Assembly: GCF_000283155.1 (NCBI RefSeq) | Contig: NW_004454229.1 | Span: 7,950,534 to 8,014,533 of the forward strand | Direction of reading: 5' to 3' | Source of the DNA: Ceratotherium simum simum | Taxonomy: Eukaryota > Chordata > Mammalia > Perissodactyla > Rhinocerotidae | DNA: 64,000 nucleotides | Part shown: positions 36,501 to 47,649 of the stretch, in pieces | Layout: every line of letters begins with the position of its first letter | Position numbering within the stretch: position 1 is the stretch's first letter | Program-made: the position numbers and the translations under genes | Notes under the pieces: model-generated | Database searches by the model: none | What the model saw: the letters and a program-made list of their open reading frames with translations, nothing else | What the model was told of the DNA's origin: nothing

Positions 36501-39080
36501 TTTAAAGTCACTAAACTAACTCCAGTTTTGGATGTCTACCGATGCCAAGTAGCAAGGAGGCAAGGAATTCCTTGCCATCACAATTCAATTTGCTTGAGAT
36601 ACTGTCAATAGGTGTATCAGACATGGACAGCTGCTCTAGCTACATTCAAGGCAACCCCCGAAATACGGATGAAACCGTTTGAGATTAACCCAGAGTCACA
36701 AGGCACTTAAAGTTGCACTGAGAGCCAACTTCAGTGCCCATACTTATTATACCCCAGCCTTCAGTGACCACAGGAAGGCTAAGTAGCCACATTGGACCTA
36801 GATGACAATTAAGTGAGGATGCCAGGGGGAGGGAACAGAAAAAGCTTTACAAGCAGAGGCAACAGCTCGACCTGAGGCAGAGGATTTAGAGGTTATGGCA
36901 TATTCAGGGCAACATGGCTAGCTTCTTGGCTGGAGCCAACTACAATGAAAACAGTGGACCCAAGGTGCTAAGAACAGGTGAAAGCATTTTACCACCAGAA
37001 GGTGAAGAGTTTTTAGCACTGAGCTTCTAAAATGGATGCCAATATTCTGGTTTTTCAGATCGTATAAGTCTTTCTTCATCTTTTAAAATGGATGTCAAGT
37101 TGCTCCCATGATCCAGCCTCATTCCTATAAACCATATTCAGTCTTACCTGGGCACAGATGAGGTGGGAAGTTCTACCCAGACTGCAAAACCCACTCGACA
37201 GCTCACCACTTCCCTAAATTGCTTTAGTTAGAACATTTCTTCTCAAATCCTTTTGTACAGTCAAGAGCTGATGTATTTTCACCACGTTCAGACAGACTCA
37301 TTTCTCCTTGACATGTTTATAGGAAGTATCCTGGTGCTATACTCAGTGCTGGATTTTTGAAATATAGCCATTCTAGATTACAGGATCTAGAAAGCTGCCT
37401 GGAGAAGTTTGTAATCAGTAGCAGTATTTGAGAGCTTTGAGTCTTTAGTTGTTGAGATTATATTATGTTGACCCAAACGCATTCCCCACACCAAATCCTA
37501 AGTTTTTCTCCCCGCCCCCTCTACCAGCTAAAGAGGTTTACTTACTGCAACTACAGCCCAGATGTCCCTCGTTTGCCAAATAACCACCTCCATGCAATCA
37601 TCTGTTCACCTTAAAACCTTTATAAGGGTGATAAGAAAAATGACTCAGATTTCCACGGAGGTCTATAAACTTGTTATAAGTCTTACAACACCTCATGTCA
37701 TAAGAATCAATTCAGTCCTTCTCAAATGGTTTTACCAGCCGGTCGCCCCAAGTCTGCTTGGCAGAAATAAATCACTGGATTGAGGAGCTCTTGGCCACGG
37801 CCTATGGAAACTTGAGTCTGTGCAGAGTGGGGAGGCAGAGTCCAACAGGGGGGCGGGGAAACAGTCTCTTCCTAAGAGTTTTCTAACGCTACATATTAAG
37901 ACTATGGGGAGACCATCTCCTTAAATTATGCTCCTTTGTCTTGAGATTTTGAATTCCTAAACTACCATTTCTCAAAGAGATTAGAGAAACGTTCTCCACA
38001 AGATTACAGACCATGGACTGCTTGCTTCAAGATGTTTTAATGAGGCTTATGCAACCGCCTCGAGCCACAGCTGAAGATGAATTCACTTAACAGTCTCCTG
38101 AAGGAGTGACTAAGGAGCTGCAGCACTCTGAGTTGCAAGGGGAGGCCTCTTTAATGACTTCAGCTGAGCTCTTGGCTGCCTAGAAGAGCCATGACTTCAG
38201 AGTACCAACTTAGACACACGATAATGAAACAGAATTGAGGCACCTGAGCTTCTAGGCTCTGAGCGATAAAGGAGTGGCCTAATGACAGGCAATCAAAAAA
38301 AATTTGCTCTTAAAATCTGCTTAGTATTGATGGAAACAGCCTGTATGTGTAGCCATCAGATTAACATGCCTAGCACCAGATGCTTATTTCCATGTTTGTT
38401 GAATGACTTGCAGTTTAGTGGTCTCCACTTAGGCGTTAAGGCTTGCACTGAACTTAGAATACCCAACATAAACTCATTTGGCCACTTTACTACTCCCCAT
38501 GATATCCAGATGTATTTCACATCCAACTCGACCTTCATTGCTCAAGTTTAGTGGAAGTGATAAGCAGCAGGTTGCCTGTCCCAAAGCGTTGCTCAACCCT
38601 TTCTCTTCCCTCTCACTTAAACAGTCGTCAAGTGTAGCTTATCCTGCTTCTCTCTACTCAGCTAGTACTTAGCACTTAACTACTATTGAGTACAAATGGA
38701 TGCTAGTAGCTTGTTAGCATCAGTCTGGCACTTGATCTGACCAAGATTTCAGCACAAACAGTTGCGCCTCCAAAGCAACATGGTTAGTCATAGTCCAACG
38801 TGAGCTCTTGCTTGCTCCATATTCAGGAAACCCTAGCCCAGGGGAACAGAATGCTACAAAGAAACATGCTTGGTTCCATGCCCACGCCCTAGCCTTGAGT
38901 CTGCTTTGAGGAACCCCGGCACAGAAAAGCAGAGATCTATGAAGACATGCGTAGTTAGAAACAACCACCCTATAGAAAGGAGCAGGTCGCCCGACCTCGG
39001 GTCTCTTCTAAACTGGGGGTCGAGACAGCCGACCAGTTTCTGGGCTTGACTTTTAGAAGAGGGAGCCTGACCTTCCCCGC
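36501..39080. other. Repeat-poor intergenic DNA
   Basis: No gene or nameable repeat in about 2.6 kb, a long repeat-free run for this window. It leads into the GC-richer stretch at 38.9-39.85 kb. Short frames have no recognised domains. Confidence 0.4.
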
Positions 39081-39088
39081 CATTGCAG

Positions 39089-39165
39089 GAGTACCAGCAG
39101 TTGCCCAGAGAGTTGGTTTGGGGAGCGTCTCCTCAGGAGCACAGCTTCTCCTGCTCAAGGACATG
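39089..39165 (+). other. Exon-like interval (unproven)
   Basis: A pyrimidine-containing tract ending CCTTCCCCGCCATTGCAG gives an acceptor at 39088. The donor ATG|GTGAGT begins at 39166 and matches the consensus at most positions. The 77-bp interval is GC-rich and open in the frame GVPAVAQRVGLG. No partner exon, promoter or poly(A) site was identified, so this could be a lone chance pair, a lncRNA exon, or an exon of a gene outside the window. Confidence 0.2.
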
Positions 39166-40018
39166 GTGAGTCTTAGGAGACGGCCTTTCTCAGGGGCTGG
39201 GAAGGAGCTCCTGCAGGCAAGCCTCCACCCCACTTAAAGGAGGCTGGGCAAAGTCTGAACGGAAAGGAAGAGGAACCATTTCAGAGTTGTGCCGTCTCCC
39301 AATGCCGAGAGATCTGCATTGTTTGTAGTTATAAGGATGAGGTGAAGAGCCAATTCTCCTGAAAAGGTGAAGACAATGCTTTGTAAGAGAAGCCAAAATG
39401 AAAAGAGAACAGTCTTGTCAATAAAAGTCTCCCAGGTCCTGAAAGTAGGACTGACATGGAAAGTTCCTGCATAAAGAAAGAGAGCAGATGCCATCTCCTC
39501 ACCTCCCTCCAGCTCCCCCTCTCCCTCAATCACCATCTGATTACAAATCTGCTAACCTACAAAAAGGGTAGTAAGATACCCAAGAGGAACAAGAGGAGAC
39601 AAAAAGCCCACCTCCCCCAGAGTGGAGCCCCCTCCACAGTGCTGTGGGTGGCCCAGCCTTGGCTTTTAAAGGCCAGCATCATTGGCGCATGCTCACCAAG
39701 AAATGGAGCTGCATCAGGGAGAGGATAAACACCTGTCTTCCCATCCCTCCTCTTGCTCTCCACTTCGAAGGCACCCACCTCATCACCGAAGAAAAGGGAG
39801 AGCTGAAAGTAACTGAGGCAGCGCTTTAGCTGGTGGGTTAATTGTGCGCAGCTGTGCCTCCCCTGCCCGTTTTTTCACCTTTCCCTCAAGTCTTGCCTCA
39901 ATGTTTATGTTGCAAATTGTCTAGGGAGGGGTGGTTCTCAAAGACTAGCTCTGAGGACCTTGGCATTATTTTACCAAATGAATGCAAGAATTATCCCATG
40001 GGCTTCTCCACTCACGGA
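39166..40018. other. GC-richer intergenic DNA
   Basis: Minus-strand frames up to 100 codons (39234-39536) show no domain. A segment at about 39925-40018 (GGTGGTTCTCAAAG at its start) together with GGGCCCCAGACCACCC at 40231 hints at an old MER5-type element split by the mini-transposon between them. Confidence 0.35.
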
Positions 40019-40020
40019 TA

Positions 40021-40221
40021 AGGTAGCTGGGTTTAGCAAATAAAAAGACAGGATGCCCAGTTACATTTGAATTTCAGATAATCAACAAATAGTTTTGTAG
40101 TACAAGTATGCCATGTTTAAACTCTTCTGTCTTATTTGGGATATATCTGTATTGTGAAATTACTTGTTGTTTATCTGAAATTCAAATGTAACTGGGTATT
40201 GTATACTTTATCTGGCAACCT
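40021..40221. mobile_element. Inverted-repeat mini-transposon (MITE-like)
   Basis: The left arm AGGTAGC...CCCAGTTACATTTGAATTTC (repeat word at 40060-40079) is the reverse complement of the right arm with GAAATTCAAATGTAACTGGG (40176-40195). The outer ends pair as AAGGT and ACCTT. TA dinucleotides at 40019-40020 and 40222-40223 flank it, as expected for a Tc1/mariner-type non-autonomous element. It has no coding capacity. The palindromic layout is read directly; the superfamily is inferred. Confidence 0.75.
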
Positions 40222-40554
40222 TACTCATAGGGCCCCAGACCACCCAGAATACTCGCCCTCCCAGACAGATGCTGGTTGAGTTCTTTGCGATGATAATGAG
40301 AGAGACGAAACAAGAAGACCCATTGCCACTGCTATGTTGCACCTGAAACTTTGGACCACCAAAGAGATCCAGCTCTGTCTGGTCTTGGAGAGAGTTGCCC
40401 TCATCTTCAGCAGGTTCTAGAGAGTGGTCCAGAGCCTGAAGCTGCCCCTGGAGGAAGAACTCGGCGTTCAACTTCATGTGTGACTTGGAATAGGTTTAAT
40501 CTTCTCATGGTTATTAATTTCCCCAGCTGCGGAACTCAATAACGGCTCCTATTC

Positions 40555-40715
40555 ACTGAACTGGGTACGTCATGCTCAGTATTTCTAATTCTCTCAACAA
40601 TGCTGCTAGTTAGGCATCATCTTTATTTTACAGATTTACATTGCACAGAACTCCAAGAAACAAAGGGCCCGTAGGCAGAGCTAGGATTTAAACCTAGACC
40701 CATTTAATTATAAAT
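40555..40715 (-). repeat. MIR SINE
   Basis: Plus strand shows CTCTCAACAATGCTGC, CATCTTTATTTTACAGATT and GCAGAGCTAGGATTTAAACC, the inverse MIR core and head. Confidence 0.7.
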
Positions 40716-40789
40716 CCTGGGATATTTTCAGTTCTTCATTCCACTTCTCTAAGTTTTTCTGGGTTGTCATTCATCTTTGTTATATTGCT

Positions 40790-42000
40790 GGTTGGTTGGT
40801 TGTTTATAATTAGATAATACAGACCCATGATACAAAAATGAAATGGTACAAAAGGGTGAAAAGTAAGACTCCCTCCCTTACCTGTCTCCACTCAATTCTG
40901 CACTGCAAGGACAATCAGCCAGTTAATAGTTTTCAGACAGAGTCTATCCATTTTCTTTTCCATACAAGTTGGCCTTCTAAACACATTTTCTGCATTCCCT
41001 TTTTTTTCCCACTTATTATATGCTGGAGATATTTCCGTTTCAATAAATATGGAAGTGTCTCTTTTAATAGCTGCATATTATTCCATTGTGTAAATGTACT
41101 ATAATGTATTTTACCAGTGCTTTATAGAGGTACACTTAACGTTTCTTTTCCATCTTTTGCCATTTTTAGAAACAAGGCAGTAATAAATATCTTTCTAGTA
41201 GCTTATATTTGTACATGTGCTATTTATGGGATGTGTATTTAGGAATGGAATCACTTGCTCAAAGGGATACATACATTATAAACTTTTAGAGATACTGCCA
41301 AATTGGAGTAGAGGTTGCATTAACTGACATTCCTCTCAGCAATACATAAAATTACCTGTTGGCCCACAAAGCTCATTACCCAAGTTTGTGATCTCTGCCA
41401 ATCTGATGGGTGAAAAAATAGTGTCTTGTCATGGTTTTAATTTGCATTTACTTTATTGTAAATGTGACTGGGGAGTTTTTTGCTGTGTTTGAGCATTTTT
41501 CATTTCTTTCTTTGGAATTATCCATCTGGGCTGTCTGGGGCCCCAAGAATGAAGAGGACACACAAGTCAATTTTTGTTTTCAGTTGGTACAATAATGCCA
41601 AGATGTTAGACCTTTTCTTATTAATTTGTAGAAGCACATCATATTCTCAAAAAAAAAAAAAAAAAAGCCGTTGCCTGTGATTTGAGTTTTAAATACTTGT
41701 TGGTTGTCTTTTAACTTTGTGTCTTGTGATTTTTCTAATTCAAAGTGTTTGAATTTTATATAGTCAGATTTATGGCTTCAGCATTTTATGTCAAACTTAG
41801 ACTTTCTCTACTTCAATGTTATAATTTCTCCAATGATTTTTGTCCTACACTTCTATTTTTTAAAAGTATTTAAATATTTTGACCTATTGGAAATTTATTT
41901 ATCTGTCATCTGCCTCTCAAATGTTTTCTTCCAGGTCTATAATTTTCTATAGACTTTTTATGGTAGCTTATTTTCTTGCCCCCTACCTCTCTATAAGAGG
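40790..42000 (-). mobile_element. Antisense L1 3' part
   Basis: Words such as ATATTATTCCATTGTGTAAA (41077), GGAATGGAATCACTTGCTC (41243), TGGTTTTAATTTGCATTTAC (41432) and TTTGTCCTACACTTC (41840) are the inverse of L1 ORF2-end and 3' UTR DNA. A patch near 41515-41590 and a run of 18 A at 41650-41667 do not fit and may be a small insertion. Confidence 0.65.
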
Positions 42001-42139
42001 ATTTTGTATCTTTTCTCGTTGACCTGCAGTGCCTCCCATCTGGGGAAGAAGGACTCTATATCCCTCCTCACAGATGTGTACTAGGCAAATTGTCACCAAT
42101 GTTTTTACAAAATGAGATCATGTTACAAATTAATTTTTC

Positions 42140-42355
42140 ACTTGAGGAGACATCATGAGTTTCTCCCAGCTCTCTTGTTCTTTTCCTTTTGCCACAAGAA
42201 TGACCTGTCCCAAATAAAAGTTGTGCCTTCAGCCTAGGTCCAGCAGATCCACAGCCACCAAGAAGAAATGTGAGTGAGAAATAAATGATTACTGTTATAA
42301 ACTACTGAGACTTTAGGGATGTTTGTTACCTCAGCAAGGATGGCTAACTCACATT
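42140..42355 (+). repeat. Possible MaLR-like LTR 3' end
   Basis: GTGAGAAATAAATGATTACTG followed by CTACTGAGACTTTAGGG and GTTTGTTACCTCAGCAAGG resembles the R-U5 end of MLT1-type LTRs. The 5' part is not recognisable and no target duplication was found. Confidence 0.4.
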
Positions 42356-42532
42356 TTTAATTGTATCTACATTTAACCCTTGTATCATGAAGTATAACAT
42401 ACATCCATAAAAGGAAACAAAGCAAATATTCCCTGACATAAATTACCACTAAGTTAAACCCCATGTTACCAACACTACTCAGGCCAAGAACTGAAATACT
42501 GCCAGCCCTCAAAAACAAGATTGTACCCTTTT

Positions 42533-42537
42533 CCCAT
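42533..42537. repeat. Target-site duplication CCCAT of solo LTR, left
   Basis: CCCAT immediately precedes TGTTATGG and recurs at 42919-42923 directly after the LTR end, the 5-bp duplication size of MaLR/ERVL elements. Confidence 0.85.
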
Positions 42538-42918
42538 TGTTATGGGCTGAATTGTACCCTCTAAATTCATATGTTGAACTCCTAACCCCCAGTACTTCAG
42601 AATGTGACTATATTTGGAGATAGAGTCTTTAAAGAGGTGATTAAGTTGAGATCGTTAGGATGGGCCCTAATCCAATATAACTTGTGTCCTTATAGAAAGG
42701 GGAAGTCAGAACACAAACTTAACACAGAGAAAAGACCGAGTGAAGACACCAGGAGAAGACAGCCATCTACAAGCCAAGGAGAGAGGCTTCAGAAGAAACC
42801 AACCCTGCCGACTTGATCTCGAACTTCTAGCTTCCAGAATTGTGAGAAAATGAATTTCTGTTATTTAAGCCCCCCAGTCTGTGGTGTTTTGTTATGGCAG
42901 CCTTAGGAAACTAATATA
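42538..42918 (+). mobile_element. Solo MaLR LTR (MLT1/MST-like)
   Basis: It starts TGTTATGGGCTGAATTG, contains CATATGTTGAACTCCTAAC, GGATGGGCCCTAATCC, GAGAAGACAGCCATCTAC and GAACTTCTAGCTTCCAG, and ends GGAAACTAATATA. This block order is that of MLT1/MST LTRs of the MaLR group. The last dinucleotide is TA where CA is usual. Exact 5-bp target duplications flank it, and no internal MaLR sequence remains, so it is a solo LTR left by LTR-LTR recombination. Confidence 0.9.
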
Positions 42919-43690
42919 CCCATTATGGTGGGTTCCTCACCACCCATTAGCAATCACCTCTATATTTATTTCTATCACTATAGTTTGTTGCTTGTTTTTT
43001 GATCTTCATAGAAGTATAATCATACACTGCATTTGTGTATATGTGTGTATTTGTGTGTATGTGTGTTTGGCTTCTTGTGCTCAAGATTATGTTTGTGATA
43101 TTTATTACTTTCTTTGCTATAAAAATATTCTACCATGTATTAACCCATTCTACTATTTGTGGATTTTTGGGTTGTTCCAGTCTGGGACTATTATGAATAA
43201 TACTGCTATAAAATTCTTATACACATCTCTTGGTGCTTATGTGCACACATTTCTTTTGGGTATATACCAAAGAGTAGAATTTCTGGGTTATTGTCTTTGT
43301 TCAACTTCAGTAGATAATGTCAAATAGTTTTCAAAATGGTTTTAATAATTTAAATTTCCACCAGCAGTTCAGGAGAGTCTCATGTTCTGCATCCTTGTCA
43401 ACATTTATTATTGTCAGACAATTTTTGTCAATCAAGAATATAAAATAGTTTCTGATTATGTTTTGAATTTGTATTTCTTAAATACAAATGAGGTTAAATA
43501 CCTTTTCATGTATTGATTAGTCATTAGGACATCCTCATTTACAGTCTCTTTTCAACATTCTTGAATGTTCCTATTGGATGATTAGTATTTTTCTTATTGA
43601 TTTGTAAATGTTTTTTATATATTATGAAGTGAGCCATTTGTTGGTTATTATGCTATAAACAGATTTTTCCAGTCAGAAAATGTAAACTTG

Positions 43691-44220
43691 TTTTCTACCT
43701 TACATCATATTCAAAAATCAAATTCCATATAGATTCTAGGTCTAAATAAAAAAGACAGCAAAATAATTCTTAGAAGATAAAATGGAAGAATATCTTTATG
43801 ACCTTGAAGTAGGGAAAGTCTTCTTACGCAGGGCACAAAAAATAGACTGATAAATTAGTTCACAACAATATTAAGATGTTGTTAATCCAATACCACCATC
43901 AATAGGATGAAAAGGCAAGCTCACAGAGAGGAGGTGATATTTTTAGGGGTATCTAAGTGAGGAAAATCCTCATTTTCATAGGCGAAAGTTAATGGATAAT
44001 ATTTAAAGTTGATTCATCAAGAAATAATAAACATTATTTAAAGACTGAAAAACACAGCAGCACATAATAGATCACTGTTTCTGGGAGCAGAACTGGAAAT
44101 GAGGATGAGTGGGAAAGAGCTGGAGATGAGAACATTGGTGTTCCTTATAATCCCTCTGTATTATTTGATTTGTTAATTATGTGCATGTATTACTTTGATT
44201 TTTAAGAAAATATACTTTTT
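43691..44220 (+). mobile_element. Sense L1 3' end adjoining inverted L1
   Basis: AAAATCAAATTCCATATAG, TTCTAGGTCTAAATAAAAA and CTTCTTACGCAGGGCAC are L1 ORF2 C-terminal words in plus orientation. The 3' UTR-like end TGTGCATGTATTACTTTG is at about 44180. An internal deletion lies near 43980-44060. It abuts the antisense L1 on the left almost without spacer. Confidence 0.65.
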
Positions 44221-44640
44221 TTTTTTTTAAAGGATATATTTCTTAAACTCTTACTGAAGTACCTCTGGAGTGGAGAATAAAAGACACGTCCCCAGAAATG
44301 TAGGCACGTCCTAAAACTGCAATTACAATCTCAAAAATGCTTTCAGGCCTTATATTTTATAATAAAAATCACGAGAATTTTGTATTCTTCCTCATAATAT
44401 ATCCATGTTAATTTAATGTGAAATAATCTTTTATTTAAATACTTACATATTCACCCAAATGTTCAGGTAAATTTCATGCTCAGGAATATCCAGCGGGTTT
44501 ATTCTTTGGCTTCAAGTAGCCCCAGGACACCCCTGAAAGTGACCCAGTTTGAGAAGGATATTTCTACCTTGTTAGTGCTGCCATAATGACTAAATAGACG
44601 ACAGCTTCCAGATGTTGTATAACTTCAGATGTTAGATAGG
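44221..44640. other. AT-rich intergenic DNA
   Basis: Starts with a T-rich tract (44218-44229). Nothing else recognised. Confidence 0.4.
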
Positions 44641-44644
44641 GAGC

Positions 44645-44830
44645 ACAGGGTAATGTAATCGAAACAATATTCATTTTGTAATCAGAAGATCTGTTTGGGT
44701 TCAGACTGGGACCTTACTTTGAGAAAGTCACTTAAGTCCCCAAACTTGAACCTCCTCAACTATAAAATAAACCCAATAAACAATGATTTTGCCTACTACC
44801 CCACAGATTGGTTTTATGGCTTATGTGAGA
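44645..44830 (+). repeat. MIR SINE, diverged
   Basis: GTTTGGGTTCAGACTGGGAC, GAGAAAGTCACTTAAG and CTCCTCAACTATAAAATAAA follow MIR order in plus orientation. Confidence 0.6.
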
Positions 44831-45004
44831 CATTATTTTGTAAACTATGAATCATTTGTCTTCCAGAAAATTTGTATGTCAAATTTTAATGCCAGTATTT
44901 TGAACACGAGTTGGGTATTACGACACATATTAGTATCTTTATTGCTTCTCTATGTCTCCTGCTCCAAGGAGTTTGCATTTGACCAGCTAGTGAGTTCCAT
45001 TTGA

Positions 45005-45262
45005 TAAACATTTACAGCATCCACTTCCTATCAGGCTGTGTGCTAGGAAGTATCACTGTACCAAGGGGAATCCCTGTCCTCGAGGAACATGCAATCTAGA
45101 CCATCTGCATTGTACATTTGGTAGAAATGCCTTTCAAGTGAGCATGCACACTGCGTGTTTTCCTGGTGTATTACCTTGCGGAAGTCATTTCCCTTTTCTG
45201 GGCTTCAGTTTCCTTATCTATAAAACGAGGATGCTAGGACTTGACACGTACTTAGGATTCAC
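45005..45262 (+). repeat. Ancient repeat pieces including MIR core
   Basis: AGGCTGTGTGCTAGGAAG and CCCTGTCCTCGAGGAACATG (45030-45100) fit the same old mammalian-wide repeat as at 53.3 and 62.7 kb. GGGCTTCAGTTTCCTTATC then TATAAAACGAGGATG (45201-45234) is a MIR core fragment. Confidence 0.55.
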
Positions 45263-45295
45263 TGATGTCCAGTATTCTATATTTACTAGGACTCG

Positions 45296-45826
45296 TTACT
45301 GCCTTTTTAAAAAATCTGCAGCAATTAGTTGTCGAGTATCTTTTCTATACTCAATATATGAGTCAAAGTTCAACCGGGAAGCACTCAGTATTGAGCACAG
45401 AAGAAACTGGTTACGATGGTGAAAAAAGAGCCGAAAGGCCAAATACTGGGCAGTGAGACCCAGAGTTTCGCAAAAGCCGAAAACTGCTATCGCTCCCTTA
45501 GCTGCAGGGACAGAGGGAGAAGCTGATGTTGCCCGAGCCCAGTGGTCAGAGTCGCCTGGAGGGAGATGGAACCAGACAGGTTTGTCTAGTGGCCAAAGAG
45601 GAGACACAGCCAAGGCCAGAGACACTGCCTGAGTCAGAATGGAGGGAGGATAGCCTAGATTGTTTTCTCTTCTGCCTCTTATCTCCCACTTCAGCCTCCA
45701 AGGGCCCAACCCAGCTGGAGCCTTGTAACCAGGAGCCTGGGAAATGCAGCCTTCTGGGGTCATCCCCAGTGATACAAAGCAAAGCAGGGGAAGGGTGAGG
45801 AATGGATCTGGGTACAAACAGCACAC
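45296..45826 (-). other. Open frame of 176 codons, no recognised domain
   Basis: This is the longest gap-free ATG-started frame in the window. It sits in a GC-richer patch (45450-45800). The translation has no signal peptide, zinc finger, kinase or other domain that I can identify, and no splice sites or promoter were found. The overlapping plus-strand frame 45526-45798 is also open, which points to composition and not coding. I judge it non-coding but record it. Confidence 0.15.
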
Positions 45827-45939
45827 AGACTGGCTCCCTCACCATGGTGCTTGGTACCCCTTCAAGGAGCTTATGATGTACTCGAGGAAACCAAGCTCGT
45901 AGTGATAAAGCAGCAAAGATTAAAAACTAATACTGTTTC

Positions 45940-46085
45940 ATTCATATATGCACTCTAAAAGCTAGAAATTTATTGTCTTCATTTTTCAGATGAGGAAACA
46001 GGATCAAAGAGCTAACTTGCCCAAATTTACAGAGCAAGAAAAGTGAAGCAAAACTGGAACCTACAACCACCTGCCTCCAAAGGAC
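45940..46085 (-). repeat. MIR SINE fragment
   Basis: CATTTTTCAGATGAGGAAAC and CTAACTTGCCCAAATTTAC are the inverse MIR core. Confidence 0.7.
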
Positions 46086-47210
46086 GTACTGTTTTTTCTG
46101 TACACATTAGGTATTGCAAGTTCTCAGTAAGATGGGTGTTCAGAGAACAGCCAAGTCTCTAATTCCTCATCTGAACAAGTGATTTGGAACAACTCCAATA
46201 TGAGTCCTTTATCAGTATAGGCTGGAATCATCTAGGAAGGCTTTATAGAAAAGGTGGGGTTCTTTGGGGGTCTTGAAGAATACGTAGAACTCATAGAGAA
46301 AGGATCTGAATAAAGTTCCTTTTGTTTTTCTCTCTCTGAGAAATCTCCTCTCTCTGCAGATTTGATTTGAGTCTTGAGCAGTAAAATATAATATTGCTTC
46401 CAGGGACACTAATGAGCTCTCCTAAGTCTGTGCTTAGGGTATGCGAAGCAGCTGTCACATCACACAGCTCTTGGGCCTTGGCAGCATCCCAGAGTGTCCC
46501 GAGTCCACCCTCCATCCCCTGTGCCTTGCGCCCTGACTGAGGGGTACCTGCATTTTGACATTAGCTCTCCTGAGCAACTGGATCTCTACTGGCCATACAT
46601 CTGAGAACTCTCAAGAACACTGTTTATTCCTTGAGAAATCTGGAATGAATTAGGCTGAATAAATTGGCTCTCAACTTGGCTGTTTCAGATGGCAGCAAAG
46701 AAATAACATATGCTGCTTTCTCCCTTTTTTCTTTTTTTTTCTTTAGGGAAGGGGAAATGAACACACACCCATATCCACACAAAAATTAGATTTGGTCAAA
46801 CCATGCTCCAATTCTCCAGCAAGTGGAAACATTTGATCAGATTGTTTAGGTGTCTCAAAAGAGTGTTAGGACAGCGGGAAGCTTGGGGAATTCATTCTAA
46901 TGCGTGTCTGCAACCTGGGCAGCATAAATCTAAGTTGAACTGTGGCGTGCTCAGAGCCAACCTGTAGTTGAGTTGCTAGGGCTACTGATTCAGTAAGCAA
47001 ACAACACAAAGAATTTTCCCTTCTTAATCCTCCATGGATCTTACCTTTCTCCTCAGTGCTAAACATTCATCAAAAGAAAGCCACATGGAGACTTCTAAAC
47101 ATTATTCAGAAAGAAATTAGAAGGGAAAAAAAAGAGAAATAATCTGGGCATAATTAATCCTGATTATACCTGACACATACATTATTTTAACTGCTCAATC
47201 TCAGTTTACA
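46086..47210. other. Intergenic DNA, nothing recognised
   Basis: No gene or nameable repeat. Minus frames of 65-74 codons have no domain. Confidence 0.4.
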
Positions 47211-47214
47211 AATA

Positions 47215-47462
47215 ATGATAATGATGATAGGTGGCACTTTTGAGCACTGTGCTAAGTTCTTAGCATATATCACCTCATTTATAAGTACAATAGCCACATA
47301 ATAAAAGTACTATTATCATCCTTACCTCATAGATGATAAAACTGAGCCTTAGAAGAATTTAGGTAAATTTTCTGAGCTAACACATTCAGAAAGTAAAGGA
47401 GCCAGATTTCAATATTAAGTCTATCTGTGTTGCTTAGCTCCTAATCATTTTACCATACCCTA
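47215..47462 (-). repeat. MIR SINE, near full length
   Basis: GAGCACTGTGCTAAGTTC, CATATATCACCTCATTTATA, CCTTACCTCATAGATGATAA and GTAAAGGAGCCAGATTTC are the inverse MIR in order. Confidence 0.75.
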
Positions 47463-47479
47463 TGTGATGGACATGGAGA

Positions 47480-47645
47480 TATGCTACCCAGATCCCCCTT
47501 CAGAAAAGGATTTGTTGCCCCAGCTGCTGGGGTGCTGTCAGCTAACAGCCTTCAGCTGTCAGTTCCTTTGGGGGTCATCTCAGCTACAGAGCATTGCCTC
47601 ATCTAAGGTCAAACCTTTCCCAGGGCTGCTCACATCCAATGACTA
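47480..47645 (+). mobile_element. ERVL/MLT2-like LTR 5' fragment
   Basis: CCAGCTGCTGGGGTGCTGTC, CCTTCAGCTGTCAGTTCC and GGGCTGCTCACATCCAATG match the block at 4290-4410. It is in plus orientation, opposite to the pol debris that starts immediately to its right, so it cannot be that provirus's own LTR in normal arrangement. Confidence 0.55.
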
Positions 47646-47649
47646 ATGG

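Larger units (their letters stand above)
42360..43690 (-). mobile_element. Antisense L1 3' part, interrupted by a solo LTR
   Basis: Before the LTR: GTATCATGAAGTATAACATAC. After it: TTCATAGAAGTATAATCATAC, TTGTTCCAGTCTGGGACTAT (43173), TCCACCAGCAGTTCAGGAG (43357), TTGATTTGTAAATG (43599). These are inverse L1 3' words. The MaLR LTR at 42538-42918 sits inside it with a 5-bp duplication, so the L1 was there first. Confidence 0.65.

Noticed and set aside
42881..43327. 148-codon plus frame with many hydrophobic residues
   Set aside because: It starts in the solo MaLR LTR and continues into antisense L1; T-rich DNA gives a membrane-like translation.
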